In this document: positions 17,291 to 26,313 of the stretch, one piece after another
Position numbering within the stretch: the first letter of the stretch is position 1
How the letters are laid out: each line of letters starts with the position of its first letter
NCBI RefSeq assembly: GCF_036010505.1
Contig: NZ_CP108569.1
Location: 3,164,001-3,228,000, forward strand
Length of the DNA: 64,000 bases
Direction of reading: 5' to 3'
Source of the DNA: Streptomyces sp. NBC_01197
GTDB lineage: Bacteria; Actinomycetota; Actinomycetes; Streptomycetales; Streptomycetaceae
The notes under the pieces: generated by a model
Databases searched by the model: none
What the model saw: only the letters and a program-made list of their open reading frames with translations
What the model was told of the DNA's origin: nothing
Translations under genes and position numbers: made by a program

Positions 17291-17491
17291 GGTCGGGGTA
17301 ACGCACGGAGGCGCCCGAAGGCACGCCCCCGTCAGCGGATCGGCCCCGAGTGGCCACCGAACCCACTCGCACGGGGTGAGTTCACAGGGGCTACCGGACG
17401 GTCGGCTGACCCTGCCGAAGCACGCCCCACCACTCCCCCGACACAGCAGAAATCTCTGGCCCGGCCCCCGGCCCGATGACATCCTGGCAGC

Positions 17492-18238
17492 GTGAACGGA
17501 CCGGAGATCCACCTCGAAGTCGCCCCTGAACTGCGACTCTTCCTCCCATCGGAACGCCGCCAGGGACGTACGACCCTGGTCACCGACGGCTCGTCCTCGC
17601 TCGGCCACGTCGTCGAGTCGGCCGGCATCCCGCTCACCGAGGCCGGCCGGCTGGCCGTGGACGGCCGGACCGTACCGTCCTCGCACATCCCGCGCGCGGG
17701 CGAGATCATCGAGGTGCACGCGGTGGAGCGCCCCCAACAGGTTCCCGGCGCCCCGCTCCGCTTCCTGCTGGACGTCCATCTCGGCACGCTGGCACGGCGG
17801 TTGCGGCTGCTCGGCGTGGACACCGCGTACTTCAGCGAGGACATCGGGGACCCGGCCCTCGCCACGTACTCGGCGCAGCACCGGCGCGTCCTGCTCTCCC
17901 GGGACCGGGGCCTGCTGCGACGGCGCGAGCTCTGGGCCGGGGCGTACGTCTACAGCGACCAGCCCGACGAACAACTCCGCGACGTACTGGGCAGGTTCGC
18001 CCCCGACCTCGCGCCCTGGACCCGGTGCAGCGCCTGCAACGGCGAGCTGGCCCCTGCCACCAAGGAGAGCGTGCGCGAGCGGATCGAGGGCGGCACCGAG
18101 CGCTCCCACGACGTCTTCGCCCAGTGCCTCGTGTGCCGGCGGGTGTACTGGCGCGGGGCGCACCACCACCGCCTTGAGGCCATCGTGGCCGACGCGCTGC
18201 GCGAGTTCAGCCCGGCGCCCCGCTCCGCGGACGGCTGA
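17492..18238 (+). CDS. Mut7-C RNase-domain protein with N-terminal ubiquitin-like domain
   Basis: A 248-aa protein. Residues 1-80 resemble the ubiquitin/ThiS-like fold that precedes Mut7-C in bacteria (LRLFLPSERRQGRTTLVTDG ... EIIEVHAVE). The rest is a PIN-like Mut7-C domain with acidic residues in RFLLDVHLGTLARRLRLLG and LLSRDRGLLRR, and a zinc-ribbon formed by CSACNGEL and CLVCRRVYW. The family is predicted to be an RNase, but no substrate is established. The GTG start is used, within a few bases of the divergent intergenic region; it stands alone. Confidence 0.9.
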   Translation: MNGPEIHLEVAPELRLFLPSERRQGRTTLVTDGSSSLGHVVESAGIPLTEAGRLAVDGRTVPSSHIPRAGEIIEVHAVERPQQVPGAPLRFLLDVHLGTLARRLRLLGVDTAYFSEDIGDPALATYSAQHRRVLLSRDRGLLRRRELWAGAYVYSDQPDEQLRDVLGRFAPDLAPWTRCSACNGELAPATKESVRERIEGGTERSHDVFAQCLVCRRVYWRGAHHHRLEAIVADALREFSPAPRSADG

Positions 18239-18340
18239 TCCGCAGCACGCTCACCACCTCCGCTCACCACCCCGCTCAATCACCCCGCTCAACCGCCCCA
18301 CCAGCAACAGCCCCGCAGGAAGACCTGCCAGGCTGGCCCC

Positions 18341-18676
18341 ATGCTGATCCTCCGCTCAGTCGCCCTGTTCGTCGTCGCCGCCTTCTTCGAGATCGGCGGC
18401 GCCTGGCTCATCTGGCAGGGCGTACGGGACAGCAGGGGCTGGATCTGGATCGGCAGCGGCGTCATCGCGCTCGGCATCTACGGCTTCGTCGCGACCCTCC
18501 AGCCCGAGGGCCAGTTCGGCAGGATCCTCGCCGCGTACGGGGGGATCTTCGTCGCCGGGTCGATCGTCTGGGGCATGGTCGCCGACGGCTACCGCCCGGA
18601 CCGCTGGGACGTGACGGGCGCACTGATCTGCCTGGCCGGGATGGCCGTGATCATGTACGCACCACGTGGCCGCTGA
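18341..18676 (+). CDS. YnfA-family (UPF0060) small membrane protein
   Basis: A 111-aa four-helix membrane protein of the SMR-related YnfA family. Diagnostic segments are [25 protein letters not shown] (residues about 14-38; span only), [20 protein letters not shown] and [24 protein letters not shown]. Family members are suspected small-molecule exporters, but function is not settled. It is single-gene, same strand as and 75 bases upstream of the SDR gene. Confidence 0.92.
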   Translation: MLILRSVALFVVAAFFEIGGAWLIWQGVRDSRGWIWIGSGVIALGIYGFVATLQPEGQFGRILAAYGGIFVAGSIVWGMVADGYRPDRWDVTGALICLAGMAVIMYAPRGR

Positions 18677-18750
18677 CCGGGCATATCCTGGCAGCGCGTC
18701 CCGCACCGACCACCCCGGCCGCACCCACCGCCCTCCCGAGGAGCCTCGCC

Positions 18751-19515
18751 ATGACCGCCGCCACCAACCGCATCGCCGTCGTCACCGGAGCGAGCAGCGG
18801 CATCGGCGCAGCCACCGCACGGCAGCTCGCCGCAGCCGGCTACCGGGTCGTGCTCACCGCGCGCCGCAAGGACCGGATCGAGGCCGTGGCGGCGGAGATC
18901 AACGCGGCGGGCCACCAGGCCACGGCGTACGCCCTGGACGTCACCGACCGCCCGGCCGTCGAGGAATTCGCCACCGTGTTCCCCACCATCGGCGTCCTGG
19001 TCAACAACGCGGGCGGCGCACTCGGCGCGGACCCGGTGGCCACCGGCGACCCGGCGGACTGGCGACAGATGTACGAGACCAACGTCATCGGCACGCTCAA
19101 CCTCACCCAGACCCTGCTCCCCGCCCTGATCGCGAGCGGCGACGGCACGGTCGTGATCGTCTCGTCCACGGCGGGCCACGGGGCGTACGAGGGCGGTGGC
19201 GGTTACGTGGCCGCCAAGAACGGCGCCCGGGTGCTCGCCGAGACGCTCCGCCTGGAGATCGTGGGCCAGCCGGTACGGGTGATCGAGATCGCCCCCGGCA
19301 TGGTCAGGACCGAGGAGTTCGCCACGACCCGCTTCGGCGGCGACGAGGAGAAGGCCGCCAAGGTCTACGCGGGCGTGGCGGAGCCGCTGCTGGCGGACGA
19401 CGTGGCCGAGACCATCACCTGGGCGGTGACCCGCCCCAGCCACGTCAACATCGACCTCCTGGTGGTCCGCCCGCGCGCCCAGGCGTCCAACACCAAGGTG
19501 CACAGGGAGCTGTGA
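18751..19515 (+). CDS. short-chain dehydrogenase/reductase (classical SDR)
   Basis: A 254-aa NAD(P)-dependent oxidoreductase. The Rossmann glycine motif is VVTGASSGIGAATARQLAAA near residue 11. An Arg pair after the second strand (LTARRKDRI) favours NADP, and NNAGGALG is present. The catalytic Tyr/Lys lie in GGYVAAKNGA, with upstream SSTAG. YdfG-like serine/3-hydroxyacid dehydrogenases are the closest type by motif. The ATG is preceded by GAGGAGCCTCGCC. The gene is convergent with rtcB, separated by only 22 bases. Confidence 0.92.
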   Translation: MTAATNRIAVVTGASSGIGAATARQLAAAGYRVVLTARRKDRIEAVAAEINAAGHQATAYALDVTDRPAVEEFATVFPTIGVLVNNAGGALGADPVATGDPADWRQMYETNVIGTLNLTQTLLPALIASGDGTVVIVSSTAGHGAYEGGGGYVAAKNGARVLAETLRLEIVGQPVRVIEIAPGMVRTEEFATTRFGGDEEKAAKVYAGVAEPLLADDVAETITWAVTRPSHVNIDLLVVRPRAQASNTKVHREL

Positions 19516-19537
19516 CCCAGCCTGTCCCGGCTGCGGG

Positions 19538-20731
19538 TCAGCCCTTCACACACACGACCTGCTTGAGCTTGGCCACGACCTCGACCAGGTCGCGCTGCCG
19601 GTCGATGACCTGCTCGATCGGCTTGTACGCGCCAGGGATCTCGTCCACGACACCGGAGTCCTTCCGGCACTCCACCCCCTGCGTCTGCTCCTCCAGGTCC
19701 CGCGTGGTGAAGCGGCGCTTCGCGGCGTTCCGGCTCATCTTCCGCCCGGCGCCGTGCGAGGCGGAGTTGAAGGCCTTCTCGTTACCGAGGCCCTTCACGA
19801 TGTACGAACCCGTGCCCATCGAACCGGGGATGATCCCGTAGTCACCGGATCCGGCGCGGATGGCGCCCTTCCTGGTGACCAGCAGGTCCATGCCCTCGTA
19901 CCGCTCCTCGGACACGTAGTTGTGGTGGCAGCTGATGACCGGCTCGAAGGTCACCCGGGCCTTCTTGAACTCCTTCCGGACCACGTCCTGGAAGAGGCTC
20001 ATCATGATGGCCCGGTTGTACTTCGCGTACTCCTGCGCCCAGAACAGGTCGTTCCGGTACGCCCCCATCTGCGGGGTGCCGGCGATGAACACTGCCAGGT
20101 CGCGGTCCACCAGGCCCTGGTTGTGCGGGAGTTTCTGTGCGACGCCGATGTGGTGGTCGGCCAGCTCCTTGCCGATGTTCCGGGAGCCCGAGTGCAACAT
20201 TAGCCAGACCGAATCTGACTCATCGAGACAGAATTCGATGAAGTGGTTTCCCGAGCCGAGCGAACCCATCTGCTTCACAGCCCGGTCCTGACGGAATTTG
20301 ACCGCTCCGGCGACCCCGTCGAACCGTGTCCAGAAGTCGTCCCAGCCCGCCACCGGGAAGCCGTGCAGCCGTCCCGGCTCCACCGGGTCGTCGTGCATCC
20401 CCCGGCCCACCGGAATGGCCTGTTCGATCTTGGAGCGCAGCCGCGACAGATCGCCCGGCAGATCGTTCGCCGTCAGTGACGTCCTCACCGCCGACATTCC
20501 GCAGCCGATGTCCACACCGACCGCCGCCGGGCAGACCGCCCCGTGCATCGCGATCACCGAGCCGACCGTCGCGCCCTTGCCGTAGTGCACGTCCGGCATG
20601 ACGGCGAGGCCCTTGATCCAGGGCAGTGTGGCGACGTTCCGCAGCTGCTGCATCGCGCCGTCCTCGACCGACGCCGGGTCGGCCCACATCCGGATGGGGA
20701 CCTTCGCACCCGGAACCTCTACATACGACAT
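19538..20731 (-). CDS. rtcB: RNA-splicing ligase RtcB
   Basis: A 397-aa GTP- and Mn-dependent ligase joining 2',3'-cyclic-phosphate RNA ends to 5'-hydroxyl ends. Signature metal and guanylylation residues are visible in PDVHYGKGATVGSV, VDIGCGMSA (metal Cys), GSGNHFIEF, SCHHNYVSEERY and GSMGTGSYIVKG. The Met used (MSYVEVPGAKVP) has GAGGAG just before it; the frame is open upstream to 20833 but those residues look non-coding. No rtcA or archease-like gene is adjacent, so regulation by an Rsr/RtcR system is not evident here. Confidence 0.96.
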   Translation of the reverse strand: MSYVEVPGAKVPIRMWADPASVEDGAMQQLRNVATLPWIKGLAVMPDVHYGKGATVGSVIAMHGAVCPAAVGVDIGCGMSAVRTSLTANDLPGDLSRLRSKIEQAIPVGRGMHDDPVEPGRLHGFPVAGWDDFWTRFDGVAGAVKFRQDRAVKQMGSLGSGNHFIEFCLDESDSVWLMLHSGSRNIGKELADHHIGVAQKLPHNQGLVDRDLAVFIAGTPQMGAYRNDLFWAQEYAKYNRAIMMSLFQDVVRKEFKKARVTFEPVISCHHNYVSEERYEGMDLLVTRKGAIRAGSGDYGIIPGSMGTGSYIVKGLGNEKAFNSASHGAGRKMSRNAAKRRFTTRDLEEQTQGVECRKDSGVVDEIPGAYKPIEQVIDRQRDLVEVVAKLKQVVCVKG

Positions 20732-20893
20732 AACTCCTCGATTCCCCCGAACAACATGAAAGAGAAAAATACGCATCAAGATCCGCGAAAACGACAGCGG
20801 ACCGGCGTGTACACCAGTGCGTGCGATAGACATTGTGTCCGGTCACCGTCAGCAGGCGGTATCCGTTTTCCGTTCCGAAGGGAGCCTCGGACA

Positions 20894-21784
20894 GTGCAGC
20901 GAAGGGCTTACGTTCCCGGCTTGGTGCTGCTCGCAGCGCTCGTCACCGGCTGCACGGCCGGTTCCGGGGCCGATGGTTCCGGAGCCGACGCGAAGCCCGG
21001 CGAGACCACTCCCGCCGCGGCGCCCGGCAAGTACTCCACCCTGCCCGAACCCTGCCGCGCCGCCGACCAGGGCGTGCTGAAGGACATGTTCCCGGAGATG
21101 GCCGACCTGCCGAAGGACCAGCAGGAGAAGGCATACGCGGGCACACCCGAGGCGACCTTCGACACCGACCGCCAGGTGGGCTGCCGGTGGCAGGCCGACG
21201 CGCCCGCCGATGCCCACCGGCTGCGTATCTCGATGGAACGCGTCGTGAGTTACGACACGACCGTCAGCGACGACGACCAGGCCAAGACCCTGTACGAGCA
21301 GAAGCTCGCCGCCGCCGGCATCCCGGCGGACGGCTCCTCCACCGCGAGCCCGTCCACCGGCGCGGATGGCGGTACGCACACCGGCGCGGACGGCGGTACG
21401 GACGCCGACGCGGACAGTGACACGCAGGGCGGCACGCCCGCCGCCGGAAAGACCGGGCAGAACGGCGGGCAGAAGAGCGGACACGACAGCACGCCGGACG
21501 CCACAGGCAGTGGGCGGAGCGACGACGGGCAGCCGGCGGACGGCCTCCAGTCGCGGGCCCTCAGCGGCCTGGGCAGCGCCGCCTTCCTCGCCGACATCCC
21601 GGCCAGGGCCGGTGCGGCATCCCCGCAGCACACGGTCCGGGTGGTCTTCCGCGCGTCGAACGTCCTCGTCACCGTGGAGTACAGCGAGGAGCCCGCAGAG
21701 GCGGGCACTCCCCCCGACACCAAGAGCCTGCAGGACAGGACGCGGGCCATGGCCGGCAAACTCGCCGACCAGATCAGTGAGTAA
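20894..21784 (+). CDS. DUF3558-type lipoprotein, long form
   Basis: A 296-aa exported lipoprotein. The GTG start has GGGAG 9 bases upstream. The N-terminus is a short signal with lipobox LVTGC. The mature protein has the DUF3558 pattern of a Cys in LPEPCRAAD and a second in QVGCRWQAD, likely disulfide-bonded. A low-complexity Gly/Asp/Thr-rich insert (residues about 150-215, with a repeated TGADGGT) separates the two halves of the domain. The C-terminal half includes RVVFRASNVLVTVEYSE. It is followed at 130 bases by a shorter relative, so the pair probably arose by duplication. Function unknown. Confidence 0.8.
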   Translation: MQRRAYVPGLVLLAALVTGCTAGSGADGSGADAKPGETTPAAAPGKYSTLPEPCRAADQGVLKDMFPEMADLPKDQQEKAYAGTPEATFDTDRQVGCRWQADAPADAHRLRISMERVVSYDTTVSDDDQAKTLYEQKLAAAGIPADGSSTASPSTGADGGTHTGADGGTDADADSDTQGGTPAAGKTGQNGGQKSGHDSTPDATGSGRSDDGQPADGLQSRALSGLGSAAFLADIPARAGAASPQHTVRVVFRASNVLVTVEYSEEPAEAGTPPDTKSLQDRTRAMAGKLADQISE

Positions 21785-21837
21785 TCCGCCGGCCGGCGCC
21801 CCCGGCGTACCGTGGCGGCCCGGACCGTGCGACATAT

Positions 21838-21900
21838 ACGTCACGTACGTGCCGTACAACACATACGACCCGTACGACACACGCGAGCCGTACGAAACAT
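21838..21900. repeat. seven degenerate 9-bp tandem units before a lipoprotein gene
   Basis: The 63 bases divide exactly into acgtcacgt, acgtgccgt, acaacacat, acgacccgt, acgacacac, gcgagccgt and acgaaacat. These fit a loose consensus ACGACMCGT. The array ends just 13 bases before the ATG at 21914, so it forms most of the 5' leader. A comparable 9-bp periodic leader occurs at 40610. Confidence 0.6.
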
Positions 21901-21913
21901 GAGTGAAGGAACC

Positions 21914-22624
21914 ATGCACCGATCAGCCCCGCGACTCACCCGCCTTCTCGCCTGTGCAGCCGTCCCCGTGATGCTCGTCGTCGCCGGCTGCTCGTCGGAC
22001 TCCGGCTCCAGCGGCAAGAAGAACTCGAGCTCCTCCCCCGCGCCCAGCGCGTCGGCGTCCCCGACCGTCGCGAAGGCGGTGTACGCCAAACTGCCCGACG
22101 CCTGTAAGTCGATCCCGGCGAAGACCGTCTCGGACCTGGTTCCCAAGGCGAAGGACAAGTCGGGAACCGAGATCAAGTCGACCGACCTGTCGGCCCGCGC
22201 CGGGTGTTCCTGGAACGGCCTGGAGAGCAAGGGCACCAAGGGCTCCCAGTACCGCTGGCTCTCCGTCTCGTATCTGCGCTTCGACTCCGACAGCGTCCTC
22301 GGCAGCGGGCAGAAGCGCGCGCAGGACCAGTACGCCAAGGCAGTGGCCGACGTGAAGGCGACGGACGGCGCGAAGAACGTCAAGACGGTGACCACGCCGG
22401 GCATCGGCAACGAGGCGACCACGGTCACCTACGAACAGCGCAAGACCGACGCGGACTTCATCTACGCCGTGGTCATCACGCGTTCGGAGAACGTCATCAC
22501 GACCGTCAACCAGAACGGCGCCGGCTACGAGGGCCTCAAGTCCCCCTCGGCCGACGATATGTCGAAGGGGGCGCAGACTGCGGCCAAGGCGGCGGTGTCC
22601 TCGCTGACCGCAGCCAACAAGTAG
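21914..22624 (+). CDS. DUF3558-type lipoprotein, short form
   Basis: A 236-aa exported lipoprotein. GAAGGA lies 6 bases before the ATG. The signal ends in the lipobox VVAGC at residue about 21, followed by a Ser/Lys-rich linker. The conserved first Cys of the domain is in LPDACKSIPAKTVSDLVPKA and the second in RAGCSWNGLE. It shares the YAKLPDACK/Y-S-T-LPEPCR pattern with the gene upstream. DUF3558 proteins are extracellular and of unknown function. A strong hairpin follows it. Confidence 0.85.
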   Translation: MHRSAPRLTRLLACAAVPVMLVVAGCSSDSGSSGKKNSSSSPAPSASASPTVAKAVYAKLPDACKSIPAKTVSDLVPKAKDKSGTEIKSTDLSARAGCSWNGLESKGTKGSQYRWLSVSYLRFDSDSVLGSGQKRAQDQYAKAVADVKATDGAKNVKTVTTPGIGNEATTVTYEQRKTDADFIYAVVITRSENVITTVNQNGAGYEGLKSPSADDMSKGAQTAAKAAVSSLTAANK

Positions 22625-22653
22625 CCCCCGCAAGCGCCTTCGGGCACCCGCCT

Positions 22654-22687
22654 CCGGAGCCCGGCCCCCTCGGGGACCGGGCTCCGG
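22654..22687 (+). terminator. hairpin terminator after the DUF3558 gene
   Basis: CCGGAGCCCGG pairs perfectly with CCGGGCTCCGG (11 bp), and the 12-base interval can add a small CCCC/GGGG stem. It lies about 30 bases after the stop. Confidence 0.65.
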
Positions 22688-22773
22688 GCGTACCCGCGCA
22701 ACGCCGTCCGTACGCATGTGCCAGGCTGTGCCCGCCGGATGTCGAATTCAGGAGGGGGCCGCGGGTGGCCGCG

Positions 22774-22935
22774 ATGCAGTTGACACGCACCCACCGGATA
22801 CTCATCGCACTCGTGGTCGCGGGTGCGGTGATCATCGCCGGGATCGGTTTCGTGGGGTCCTACGCGGCTGTGCGCGAACTCGCCCTGGAGAAGGGCTTCG
22901 GCTCCTTCTCGCTGGTCTTCCCCGTCGTTCTGTAG
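22774..22935 (+). pseudogene. DUF2637 membrane-protein gene, 5' fragment
   Basis: The ATG at 22774 (MQLTRTHRILIALVVAGAVI; an upstream GTG at 22765 would add VAA) opens a protein with one membrane helix, then GSYAAVRELALEKGFGSFSL and VFPV. The next codons, VL and a TAG, come from inserted DNA. The missing continuation, starting IGIDAGICVLLALDLLLTW, is found in frame 10.9 kb downstream. The fragment therefore encodes only 51 native residues plus two foreign ones. The intact gene belongs to the Spd-like DUF2637 membrane proteins of actinomycetes. Confidence 0.88.
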
Positions 22936-22972
22936 CCAGTGACCTGTTGCTGGGCTCGTCGTTATGGCGTGA

Positions 22973-24436
22973 GTGAGCACAGTTGATGTGGGTGGCGGGC
23001 GCTGGCGCGCGTACCGGTACAACCTGAAGACACAGAGCCGGGGCCCGTTACCCGAGGCGTGCACCCGGTTCGCGTCCGATCTCGTGTCGTGGGTCATGGC
23101 CCTGGGCGGGAGGCACGGGCAGTGGTTCCTGATCGGCCCTGACGGTCGTCCCGACCTGCGGGTGAACTCGTTCTTCGGGTCGCCGAAGATGAAGGGCCGG
23201 GCAGCGCGGACGAACCGGGACTATGCCTACTCGGTGTGTCTGTGGTTGAACTTCCTGGAGTCCTTGGGGCGGCGCTGGTGGGAGGCGTCCGAGGACGATG
23301 CGCGGGAGTTCCAGTTCTGGCGGGTGACCGATCCGCGTAACCCACGACGGGTGCAACGTAGTTCGTTCTACCGCGACGCCGCGGGGCTGAAGACGTTCTA
23401 CCGGTGGATGGGCGGACGCTTCCAAGTGGTCAACCCCTTCGAGGAGTTGGAGACCTCGCGGGGCCGCAAGCAGGAAGACGTGAAGTGGCTCGACCCGGCC
23501 GGCTACGCGCGGTGGCGGGACCTCGGGCTGCGCGGGCTGGATCTGGACGGCCGCGAGGACCCCGCGTGGGGTGGCCGCAACGAGCAGCGGGACGCCGTAT
23601 TTGCCGACGGCTTGTACGGCACGGGCCTACGACTGTCGGAGTGGGCGAGCGTGGTGCTGCCGGAGCTCCCGGAGGAGGCGCGAGGGCGGGGCTACTACAC
23701 GTGTGCGCTGGCTGACGCGTGCGCGAAGGGCGGTTACGGGCACACGTACTGGATGCCGCGTGCGGTGCTCTCCGACGTGTTGTCGTACGTGGAGGGGGCA
23801 AGGGCGCGGTCGGTGCGGCGGGCCCAGGTGGCGGGCCGCTATGAGCGGGTGCCTGAGCGGCGGATCGCGGTCGGTTTCGAGGGGCGTCAGGCGGTGACGT
23901 TCGAGGCGGAGAGCGGGGAGCGGGAGACGACGGCGTGGAACGAGCTGGATCCTGCTGACCGCAAGCTGCTGTTTCGGCGTACACCGCAGGGGCTGGAGCC
24001 GCTGGCTCTCTGGCTGAACGAGGACGGACTGCCCCGGGACGGGCACGGGTGGCATCACACCTTCGAGGCCGCGAACGAGCGGATCGCCGTGCTCGGGCTG
24101 AAGGACTTCAGCTGTACGCCGCACATGTTGCGGCACTCGCTGGCGCTGAAGTGGTACTCGGTCGCCAAGTTGGTGCAGGCCCGCCAGCTCGGGCATCTGT
24201 CGCAGGAGGAGACCCGCGACTTCAGAGAGCAGTTCGGCGATCACTGGCATCTGGTGCAGACGATGCTGGGGCACCGGCAGGTGGAGACGACCAAGAACGT
24301 CTACCTGGAGCCGTTTCGGAACCTGGAGGTGGAGCTGCTGCTGCGGCACGCCGACGGGTTCCCGGTGGAACGGTTCATGGCGGATGTCTTCACAGCCCAT
24401 CCCCGGGTGCGTACGGATCCGCTGGCGGTGCGGTGA
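22973..24436 (+). CDS. tyrosine recombinase, first of three (TnpA-like)
   Basis: A 487-aa integrase-family protein that should cut and rejoin the element ends. The N-terminal third is a SAM-like core-binding domain (YAYSVCLWLNFLESLGRRWW). The catalytic set is complete: Arg220 in GTGLRLSEWAS, His384 and Arg387 in TPHMLRHSLA, His434 in MLGHRQVETT and the nucleophile Tyr444 in KNVYLEP. It starts with GTG 45 bases inside the left end. Its TGA overlaps the GTG of the next gene, so translation is coupled. It is longer than classic Tn554 TnpA (about 360 aa), with an insert between boxes I and II. Confidence 0.9.
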   Translation: MSTVDVGGGRWRAYRYNLKTQSRGPLPEACTRFASDLVSWVMALGGRHGQWFLIGPDGRPDLRVNSFFGSPKMKGRAARTNRDYAYSVCLWLNFLESLGRRWWEASEDDAREFQFWRVTDPRNPRRVQRSSFYRDAAGLKTFYRWMGGRFQVVNPFEELETSRGRKQEDVKWLDPAGYARWRDLGLRGLDLDGREDPAWGGRNEQRDAVFADGLYGTGLRLSEWASVVLPELPEEARGRGYYTCALADACAKGGYGHTYWMPRAVLSDVLSYVEGARARSVRRAQVAGRYERVPERRIAVGFEGRQAVTFEAESGERETTAWNELDPADRKLLFRRTPQGLEPLALWLNEDGLPRDGHGWHHTFEAANERIAVLGLKDFSCTPHMLRHSLALKWYSVAKLVQARQLGHLSQEETRDFREQFGDHWHLVQTMLGHRQVETTKNVYLEPFRNLEVELLLRHADGFPVERFMADVFTAHPRVRTDPLAVR

Positions 24437-26313
24437 GCCGCCGGGGGCGTGAGGCCGCGCTGCCGCAGGCGGGAGCGGAGCGGGCTTGGGGACTGCACCG
24501 GGTCGGCAGCGCTCTGGTGGTGCGCTGCTTCGACGAGACGACGGGTGTGTCCAAGGATTACGGCTTCTCGCATCTGAGGGTGTCGCGGGAACTGCACGAG
24601 ATGCTGGCCAGGGCGTTCGCGTCGCGGACGGCGCCCGGCGGTGGGCTGACCTCCTTGGATGCGATGAATCTGGCGTACCGGGCGGCGACGCAGTTGGCCG
24701 AGCACGTGGCCGGTCTGGTGTGGAGTCCTGTTCTGCCGGAGCATCTGCTGCCGGAACATCTGGACGGCCTGCTGGAGAGCCGGAGCGGGTTCGTCTCGGC
24801 GGCGCGAGACCTGGAGCACGTCAAGCTGCTGCTGGCGCACGCGGAGGGGCTCAGTGAGGCGTTGCGCGCCAAGCTCGGTGAGAAGGGCCCGCGCCGGGCG
24901 GAAGGGAAGCGGAAGGAGAGTCTGAGCCGGGCGGAGTTCAGGCGGGTCGCCGAGGCGGCGCGAGCGGACCTGCGGGGTGCTGCGGCCCGGATTCGCGGTA
25001 ACCGGGAGACGCTGCGGGCTTGGCGGGCCGGTGAACTGCCCAATGACGGGGATCTTGCCGGTCAGCGGCGCATGGAGCTGCTGGAGAGCGTGGACCGGGT
25101 GGGCGACGTGCCGCGCACGTGGGCCCAGTGCCATGGCCGGGAGGCCCCACTGCCATGGGTGCACCGGTTCGGCACGGTGGAGGAGATCGTGTCGTCGCTG
25201 CATCTGACGCGGCGCGAGGCGGTGGCGGGCGCGGTACTGATGGGGGTGCTCACGGGCGAGAACGCGAGTGTGCTGTGGGCGATGCCGGCGGCGCATCATC
25301 GTGCGGACGGATACACAGGTGATCTGGGGACGGCGATCGTGGCGGGCCGCAAGTCGCGCCGTGACCGTCATCAGCACATGAGTCTGGTGTTGTCGCAGGT
25401 GCCCGACTGGATCAGCATTCCGTCCGACCCGCAGAGTCTGTCGACGAAGGACGAGCTGCACACCGCGTTCGGCCTGTACGTGCTGCTGCACGAGCTCACG
25501 GACAGGTCACGAGAGCTGCTCGGCTCGCGGCGGTTGTTGGTACGACAGGCGCTGACCAGCCCGGATCTGCCGAGCCTGTCGGAGAACTTCGAGGACACCA
25601 TGGTCCAACCCTGGGCCCGCGCACATGGGTTGCAGGCGGACAAGAAGGATGCCAAAGAGCGGCCGGTGCCGCTTCGGGTCACCTTGGGCATCATCCGGCT
25701 GACCCATCTGGAACTGCATCAGCGGCCGGTGGCGCAATCGGAGCGGACCCTGGCCACCACCTATCTGGCACGCAACCGGGGCAATCTCGCCGAGTACCAG
25801 AAGGTGGTGGCAGACGCGCTCGCGCAGGAGGTGGCCAAGGCGAAGGCGCGCGGAGCGATGGCCGCCCTTTCCGAGGAGGACCTGCGGCAGGCGCAGGAGG
25901 AACCGGAGCAGGTCGCCGCCGCGTACGGCGTGGACGTGGCCACGCTGCAACGGATGATCGACGGTGAGCTCGACACCGTGATGAACGCCTGTGCGGACAA
26001 CACCGGCGGCCAGTACGCGCCCGCCGGTCAGCCGTGCCGGGCGTCGTTCATGCTGTGCCTGGACTGCCCGTGCGCGCGGGCACTCCCCCGCCATCTCCCC
26101 GTCCAGGTCCTGGTGCACGACCGGATCGAGGAGCGGCGCGCGCAGATGCCTGCGCTGCAGTGGGCGCAGCGGTTCGCTGCCCCGCAGGCTCAGCTCGCCG
26201 ATCTGCTCGGCCAGCACTCCAAGACCGTGGTCGATGACGCACGGGCCGGTGCCACCGATGACGACCGGGCCCTGGTGACCCGGTTCCTCAGCAGGGAGCT
26301 CGATCTTCGATGA
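24433..26313 (+). CDS. tyrosine-recombinase-like protein, second of three (degenerate catalytic set)
   Basis: A 626-aa protein whose GTG overlaps the preceding TGA (GTGA). Box I is eroded: the position of the usual TGLRxSEL reads LTGENASVL. The Box II HxxR motif is not recognisable (VPLRVTLGIIRLTHLE). Box III keeps the nucleophile-like Tyr444 in QSERTLATTYLARN, with Gln where GH is expected. A C-terminal cysteine group (CADNTGGQYAPAGQPCR, then LCLDCPCAR) may bind zinc. Position and size match Tn554 TnpB, but it may act as a structural partner rather than a strand-cutting enzyme. Confidence 0.72.
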   Translation: MSRRGREAALPQAGAERAWGLHRVGSALVVRCFDETTGVSKDYGFSHLRVSRELHEMLARAFASRTAPGGGLTSLDAMNLAYRAATQLAEHVAGLVWSPVLPEHLLPEHLDGLLESRSGFVSAARDLEHVKLLLAHAEGLSEALRAKLGEKGPRRAEGKRKESLSRAEFRRVAEAARADLRGAAARIRGNRETLRAWRAGELPNDGDLAGQRRMELLESVDRVGDVPRTWAQCHGREAPLPWVHRFGTVEEIVSSLHLTRREAVAGAVLMGVLTGENASVLWAMPAAHHRADGYTGDLGTAIVAGRKSRRDRHQHMSLVLSQVPDWISIPSDPQSLSTKDELHTAFGLYVLLHELTDRSRELLGSRRLLVRQALTSPDLPSLSENFEDTMVQPWARAHGLQADKKDAKERPVPLRVTLGIIRLTHLELHQRPVAQSERTLATTYLARNRGNLAEYQKVVADALAQEVAKAKARGAMAALSEEDLRQAQEEPEQVAAAYGVDVATLQRMIDGELDTVMNACADNTGGQYAPAGQPCRASFMLCLDCPCARALPRHLPVQVLVHDRIEERRAQMPALQWAQRFAAPQAQLADLLGQHSKTVVDDARAGATDDDRALVTRFLSRELDLR

